Below are positions 6,203 through 9,365 of a stretch of 9,365 bases of DNA, in pieces. The notes below the pieces were generated by a model. It was not told the origin of the DNA. It did no database searches and was given only the letters and a program-made list of their open reading frames with translations. Where the stretch lies: contig JAFGSL010000188.1 of assembly GCA_016934645.1 (NCBI GenBank), forward strand, positions 1-9,365. Direction: 5' to 3'. A program made the translations under genes and the position numbers. Position 1 is the first letter of the stretch. Each line of letters begins with the position of its first letter. This DNA is from Anaerolineae bacterium (lineage in GTDB: Bacteria; Chloroflexota; Anaerolineae; B4-G1; SLSP01).

Positions 6203-7096
6203 ATGGAGAAATTCGCTCCCCTCAACATGACCCCCGAAGAACTCATCGATTACACGCCCGAATGGACCGGCGAGCGTTTTGCCGACGGGCGACCGAAAGT
6301 GCCGGATGGCATCCTGGAACGGATGAGAGGCGTGACACTCACCCAGGCGTGGGGCGTGCTGCGTAATGAGGGCTACCACTGGCAGTACGAGGGTGACTTC
6401 GTCTGCACGCAGCCCGGCGGCGTGCTCGTGGGCCGCGCGCTCACGGCGATGTACATGCCGCGCCGCCCCGACATGCGCAAGCTGATGGAGGAGAAGGGCG
6501 CACGCTGCGGCTGCATCGGCGACCAAATCTCCTGGCCCATCGATATGCTCGTGCCCGGCGACGTCTACATCGCCGACGTGTACGGCAAAATCGACCAGGG
6601 GCCGATCATCGGCGACAACCTCTCGACGGCGATCTACGCCAAGTCGGGCAACGGCGTGGTCCACGACGCCGCCGTGCGCGACATTGAAGGCATCCGCGAG
6701 ATGACGGGCTTCGTCACTTTCGCGCGCGGCTTCCACCCCACCTATGCCTCGCCGACGATTATGCTGCTCGGCGTCAACTGCCCGGTGCGTATCGGTCACG
6801 TCACGGTGATGCCCGGCGACGTCGTCCTCGGCAAGCACGATGGCGCGTTCGGCGGCGTGGTCTTCATTCCGCCGCATCTGGCGGAGAAGGTGGTCAAAAC
6901 GTCGGAGTTAGTCTGCCTGCGCGACATCTTCGGCAAGCAGCGCCTCCGCGAAGGGAAATACACGCCGGGGCAGATCGACACCCGCTGGATCGACGACATC
7001 GAGGCTGACTTCTCTCACTGGCTGGAAGATCACATCGACGCGCTGCCGGTGTCCAAAGACGCCATCCAGGAGTTGCTGAAAGAGCGCACGTGGTAA
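6203..7096 (+). CDS. RraA-family protein (HMG/CHA-type pyruvate aldolase-like)
   Basis: A 297-residue protein with the RraA-like fold signature: a GDN-containing loop at 137-139 (GE/GD in relatives) followed by GVVHDAAVRD, with Arg159-Asp160 equal to the catalytic Arg-Asp pair of 4-hydroxy-4-methyl-2-oxoglutarate/4-carboxy-4-hydroxy-2-oxoadipate aldolases. Relatives cleave 4-hydroxy-2-oxo acids to pyruvate or decarboxylate oxaloacetate with a divalent metal. It is longer than Escherichia coli RraA (about 160 residues), with extra residues at both ends. That places it with metabolic RraA-like proteins, not the RNase E inhibitor. The start is decided by AGGAGG at 6189-6194, eight bases upstream. 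Composition is host-like and GC-rich. Inference: it could cleave the 2-keto-3-deoxy acid made by the dehydratase-like enzyme encoded upstream of the restriction cassette. It converges on the glycosyltransferase gene with 21 bases between the stop codons; a short T-run (7112-7116) lies there, but I see no stem for a terminator. Confidence 0.87.
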   Translation: MEKFAPLNMTPEELIDYTPEWTGERFADGRPKVPDGILERMRGVTLTQAWGVLRNEGYHWQYEGDFVCTQPGGVLVGRALTAMYMPRRPDMRKLMEEKGARCGCIGDQISWPIDMLVPGDVYIADVYGKIDQGPIIGDNLSTAIYAKSGNGVVHDAAVRDIEGIREMTGFVTFARGFHPTYASPTIMLLGVNCPVRIGHVTVMPGDVVLGKHDGAFGGVVFIPPHLAEKVVKTSELVCLRDIFGKQRLREGKYTPGQIDTRWIDDIEADFSHWLEDHIDALPVSKDAIQELLKERTW

Positions 7097-7117
7097 GCCG
7101 CGATGAGAGTGTTTTTC

Positions 7118-9133
7118 TTAACGTTGTGCGAATTCAATCGTTGCCAGACTCATCAGATCGCCAACAATCGGTCCCTTTCCATCTAAAACCGGCTGTCGCT
7201 CTCCGCTTTCCAGTTGATAGAGCGCCGCAGCCAGCGTATATGTTCCCGGAACCAGATCGGATGGGAGGGAAAGCTGGTAATCTTCGACCAATCGTTCTCC
7301 TTCTGACCACACAGAAGTCGGATATGAGCGGTCACACGGCTGCGCATCCGTTTGGCTGACCAAGGGCCATTCGCTTGCAGGGAAGTCGGGACTTAGCAAG
7401 TAGAGTCCCAGTGTTTTATTTTCCAAAGTCGTCCCCAGCAGACGCCATACAATCGTCACCGATAGTTTAGCATCGTCTGTGTAGCATGGGGTGTCCGGCA
7501 AGAGCACCGCGAGAGGCTGCATCAGATTACCAAAGGTCTGATCCGGCGCACACTGACTTGCCGGGGGAAGCTGTAGACTGGCTTCTGGAAGTAGCTCAAT
7601 TTGCCGGACAAGTTCATCTTGTTGCACTGCAAAGCTGCGGGAGCGCAGACTGGTGCCATAGAGTCGCTCGAGGCGAGCTGCCGTTTGAGTATCCTCATAC
7701 GCGGTGAGCCAATAATAGGCCGGTTGCCCTTCCGCTGGCAGCACGGTGCATTTGCGGCCATTGAAACTTTTGACATAATCTTCGGCCTGGTCACCCAGGA
7801 CAAAGTCAATGGTAGATAGGGTCCGATCCACAGGCGAGATAAAACGATAGGCTGTCGATGGCGCCTGAAGCGCCAGTTCCGCTTCCAGACGTTCAGCCAC
7901 GCGGAATGTCCGCAGCAGATCGCCAGTTTTGGGCCAGCGCACAAAATAATCCCGCGCCGTCCATCCTGCACTGATCAGCATGATCCCGATCAAGGTCAAC
8001 AGAGTGAGCGCGTTGGACTCACTACGACGCTGAATGAAACGGCTCACGGCCAGTTCCCCCACAGCCACGATAAGTAGCGCCGGCACAGTGGCCCCACTCA
8101 AACGCCCAAAATGTGGCGCCTGGCTCAATATTTGGGGAAGAAGCATCACGCCCAGCCAGATTGGCCCAAACAGATAGGCCGGTTCACGCCAGCGTCGCAG
8201 GCAAACGATCAGGCCAATGGCGAATAATGTCGTTTGGAGAATATCGAAGAAAGGACGCCCAGGCAGATTGTACGATACGTTGCTATCCCCTTGCCAAAAC
8301 AAGCCCCCCACTGTGTTACAAACATTATCCCAAAATCCACTGAGAGTGGTGATCGCCACTGCGCCAGGGCGTGAAGTGAGCCATTCGGGGAACTGCACAA
8401 AGAACAACGTCAATGGCAAAATGGCGAGAGCAAAGCCGAACGCATAGCCTAATGTCAGGCGTACACGCGGCCCAACGACAGATTTTCTCGCCGACAGCCC
8501 AATGAGGGCAACACTCACCGGCAAAAAATACGCGGCGGGATAAGTGTACACCGCTACCCCCAGGATGAGACCCGCCAACAATGCGCGCCAAAGCGCCGGC
8601 TTATGCACAACCCACCACAGCGCCAGCATCGCTAATGTGGAAAATAACGTCAGTTGCGTATGCTCCATCCCCAGTCGGCTGAAATGAACGTGCCAGTATG
8701 TGACCGCCATTTGTCCGGCAACCAGACAGGCCAGCAAGCCCCTCTCTGTGTCCGGGAGAGCACGCCGGAAGACAACTATAGCCAGCAGACCCACAGCCGC
8801 GATATTCGCCAGCCCCGCCAGCAATGCTGTAAGCCGTCCCCCCACTGTGATGGGGCCAACCCACGCAAAAAGGAGCGCAGTCAGGTTGATGTGCATGGGC
8901 ATCCGCCCCATATCAATGCGGATAAATGGTTCGATCTTCCCGGTCCGCCACACCCGCAGAGCAGCTAACAAATTGTAGGCTTCGTCGTAATGCAGGCCAG
9001 GGGGAAGATAACCCTGTTGGAGAGCCGTCTGGACGTTGGTATGGGGCGGCTCAAAGTTATAGAGCCGTAGACCGAGCGCTAGTACAATCACCAATGTTAT
9101 TGCTCCCCAACGGTAGAACCGATTTTTCAACAT
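7118..9133 (-). CDS. GT-C superfamily membrane glycosyltransferase (PMT/ArnT-like, GT39-related)
   Basis: A 671-residue integral membrane protein. It starts with a short basic segment (LKNRFYRW), TM1 at about 9-27, and the acidic catalytic motif H48-Y-D50-E51 in the first extracytoplasmic loop, the hallmark place of the GT-C base. Further hydrophobic spans lie near 97-122, 131-150, 159-176, 180-213, 226-248, 298-314, 320-335, 351-366 and 376-391. Residues about 400-671 are soluble and probably extracytoplasmic. The last 150 form a beta-rich domain with the pattern WSEGERLVEDYxLxLP...PGTYxLxxxLYxLxSGER that recurs in Chloroflexota GT39-like proteins. Such enzymes move a sugar from a polyprenyl-phosphate donor to a lipid, glycan or protein outside the membrane; donor and acceptor are unknown. 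The frame opens at 9247, but ATG 9133 is the better start: it places TM1 at the N-terminus and has AAGGA (9149-9145) eleven bases upstream. That AAGGA lies in a 6-bp hairpin, AAGGAA/TTCCTT, touching the start codon. Confidence 0.87.
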   Translation of the reverse strand: MLKNRFYRWGAITLVIVLALGLRLYNFEPPHTNVQTALQQGYLPPGLHYDEAYNLLAALRVWRTGKIEPFIRIDMGRMPMHINLTALLFAWVGPITVGGRLTALLAGLANIAAVGLLAIVVFRRALPDTERGLLACLVAGQMAVTYWHVHFSRLGMEHTQLTLFSTLAMLALWWVVHKPALWRALLAGLILGVAVYTYPAAYFLPVSVALIGLSARKSVVGPRVRLTLGYAFGFALAILPLTLFFVQFPEWLTSRPGAVAITTLSGFWDNVCNTVGGLFWQGDSNVSYNLPGRPFFDILQTTLFAIGLIVCLRRWREPAYLFGPIWLGVMLLPQILSQAPHFGRLSGATVPALLIVAVGELAVSRFIQRRSESNALTLLTLIGIMLISAGWTARDYFVRWPKTGDLLRTFRVAERLEAELALQAPSTAYRFISPVDRTLSTIDFVLGDQAEDYVKSFNGRKCTVLPAEGQPAYYWLTAYEDTQTAARLERLYGTSLRSRSFAVQQDELVRQIELLPEASLQLPPASQCAPDQTFGNLMQPLAVLLPDTPCYTDDAKLSVTIVWRLLGTTLENKTLGLYLLSPDFPASEWPLVSQTDAQPCDRSYPTSVWSEGERLVEDYQLSLPSDLVPGTYTLAAALYQLESGERQPVLDGKGPIVGDLMSLATIEFAQR

Positions 9134-9365
9134 AAGGAAGGGATTCCTTTCCCTACCACTGAAGTAAGGGTTTATCAGATTTCGATCACGATGGGATGTC
9201 CTCGCAGAAAAAGTACAGTAGCACAGTGTGTATTTCGCAGTATACATATTCCATGCTTTTGCGCAAATTCACAATGTTTTGGGGGATGCGCAGTGATTCG
9301 AAAAGCAAAAGCGGCAGATATGGGCGGAGTTAACTGGTACGCCCCAGCCGTGGGGGTGTAGCCAA
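9134..9365. other. Right-edge intergenic region upstream of the glycosyltransferase gene
   Basis: No convincing gene is visible on either strand in these 232 bases. On the - strand a possible promoter is TATACT (9244-9239) with TTGCGC (9266-9261) at a 16-base spacing, which would serve the glycosyltransferase gene with a leader of about 100 bases. The match is weak. A small GC stem, CCCCA/TGGGG, lies at 9342-9355 with a GCCG loop and no T-tract. A 26-codon frame from ATG 9253 on the + strand has no coding support. Confidence 0.35.

Noticed and set aside
9253..9333. Short + strand frame (26 codons) from ATG 9253 at the right edge.
   Set aside because: No Shine-Dalgarno sequence, no recognisable motif, and too short to support.

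Overview
The window is GC-rich bacterial DNA (about 60% by hand counts on sampled lines) carrying seven protein genes. The first six read on the + strand and the last is convergent on the - strand. Three features make Chloroflexota (Anaerolineae-like) the best guess for the host, at moderate-to-low confidence: a GT-C glycosyltransferase with a C-terminal beta-rich domain of the kind common in that phylum, heptanucleotide tandem repeats, and a catabolic gene set with a mandelate-racemase-like dehydratase, an RraA-like aldolase and an EFR1-type ferredoxin. No rRNA, tRNA, CRISPR array or transposase gene is visible.

Positions 1-4274 look like one compact transcription unit. It begins inside a fusion gene whose N-terminal part resembles the C-terminal half of a GHMP sugar kinase and whose C-terminal part is a UDPGP-family nucleotidyltransferase; the gene runs off the left edge. 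An in-frame array of 13 heptanucleotides encodes the linker between the two domains. The gene is followed, after a 36-base gap, by a flavodoxin-like protein with two 4Fe-4S clusters (EFR1 family). A mandelate racemase/muconate lactonizing family enzyme then overlaps the EFR1 stop codon by one base.

Positions 4275-6113 are compositionally different (about 37-48% GC over most of their length) and hold two defence-type genes: a McrA-like HNH endonuclease and a clear homologue of the type II restriction endonuclease NgoMIV (GCCGGC). No DNA methyltransferase gene is present in the window. The NgoMIV homologue keeps the SCK motif, the RSDR recognition motif and the helix Glu. At the positions I align with catalytic Glu70 and Asp140 of NgoMIV it has Val70 and Asn135, so it may be unable to cut DNA. 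A putative promoter with a 10-bp palindrome in its spacer precedes the pair.

Positions 6157-7096 return to host-like composition. A strong hairpin sits directly upstream of the Shine-Dalgarno sequence of an RraA-family (HMG/oxaloacetate aldolase-like) gene. The dehydratase upstream of the restriction cassette and the aldolase downstream would suit one sugar-acid breakdown pathway, so the cassette may have landed in a catabolic operon. Positions 7118-9133 on the - strand encode a 671-residue integral membrane GT-C glycosyltransferase. The remaining 232 bases at the right edge show no convincing gene.
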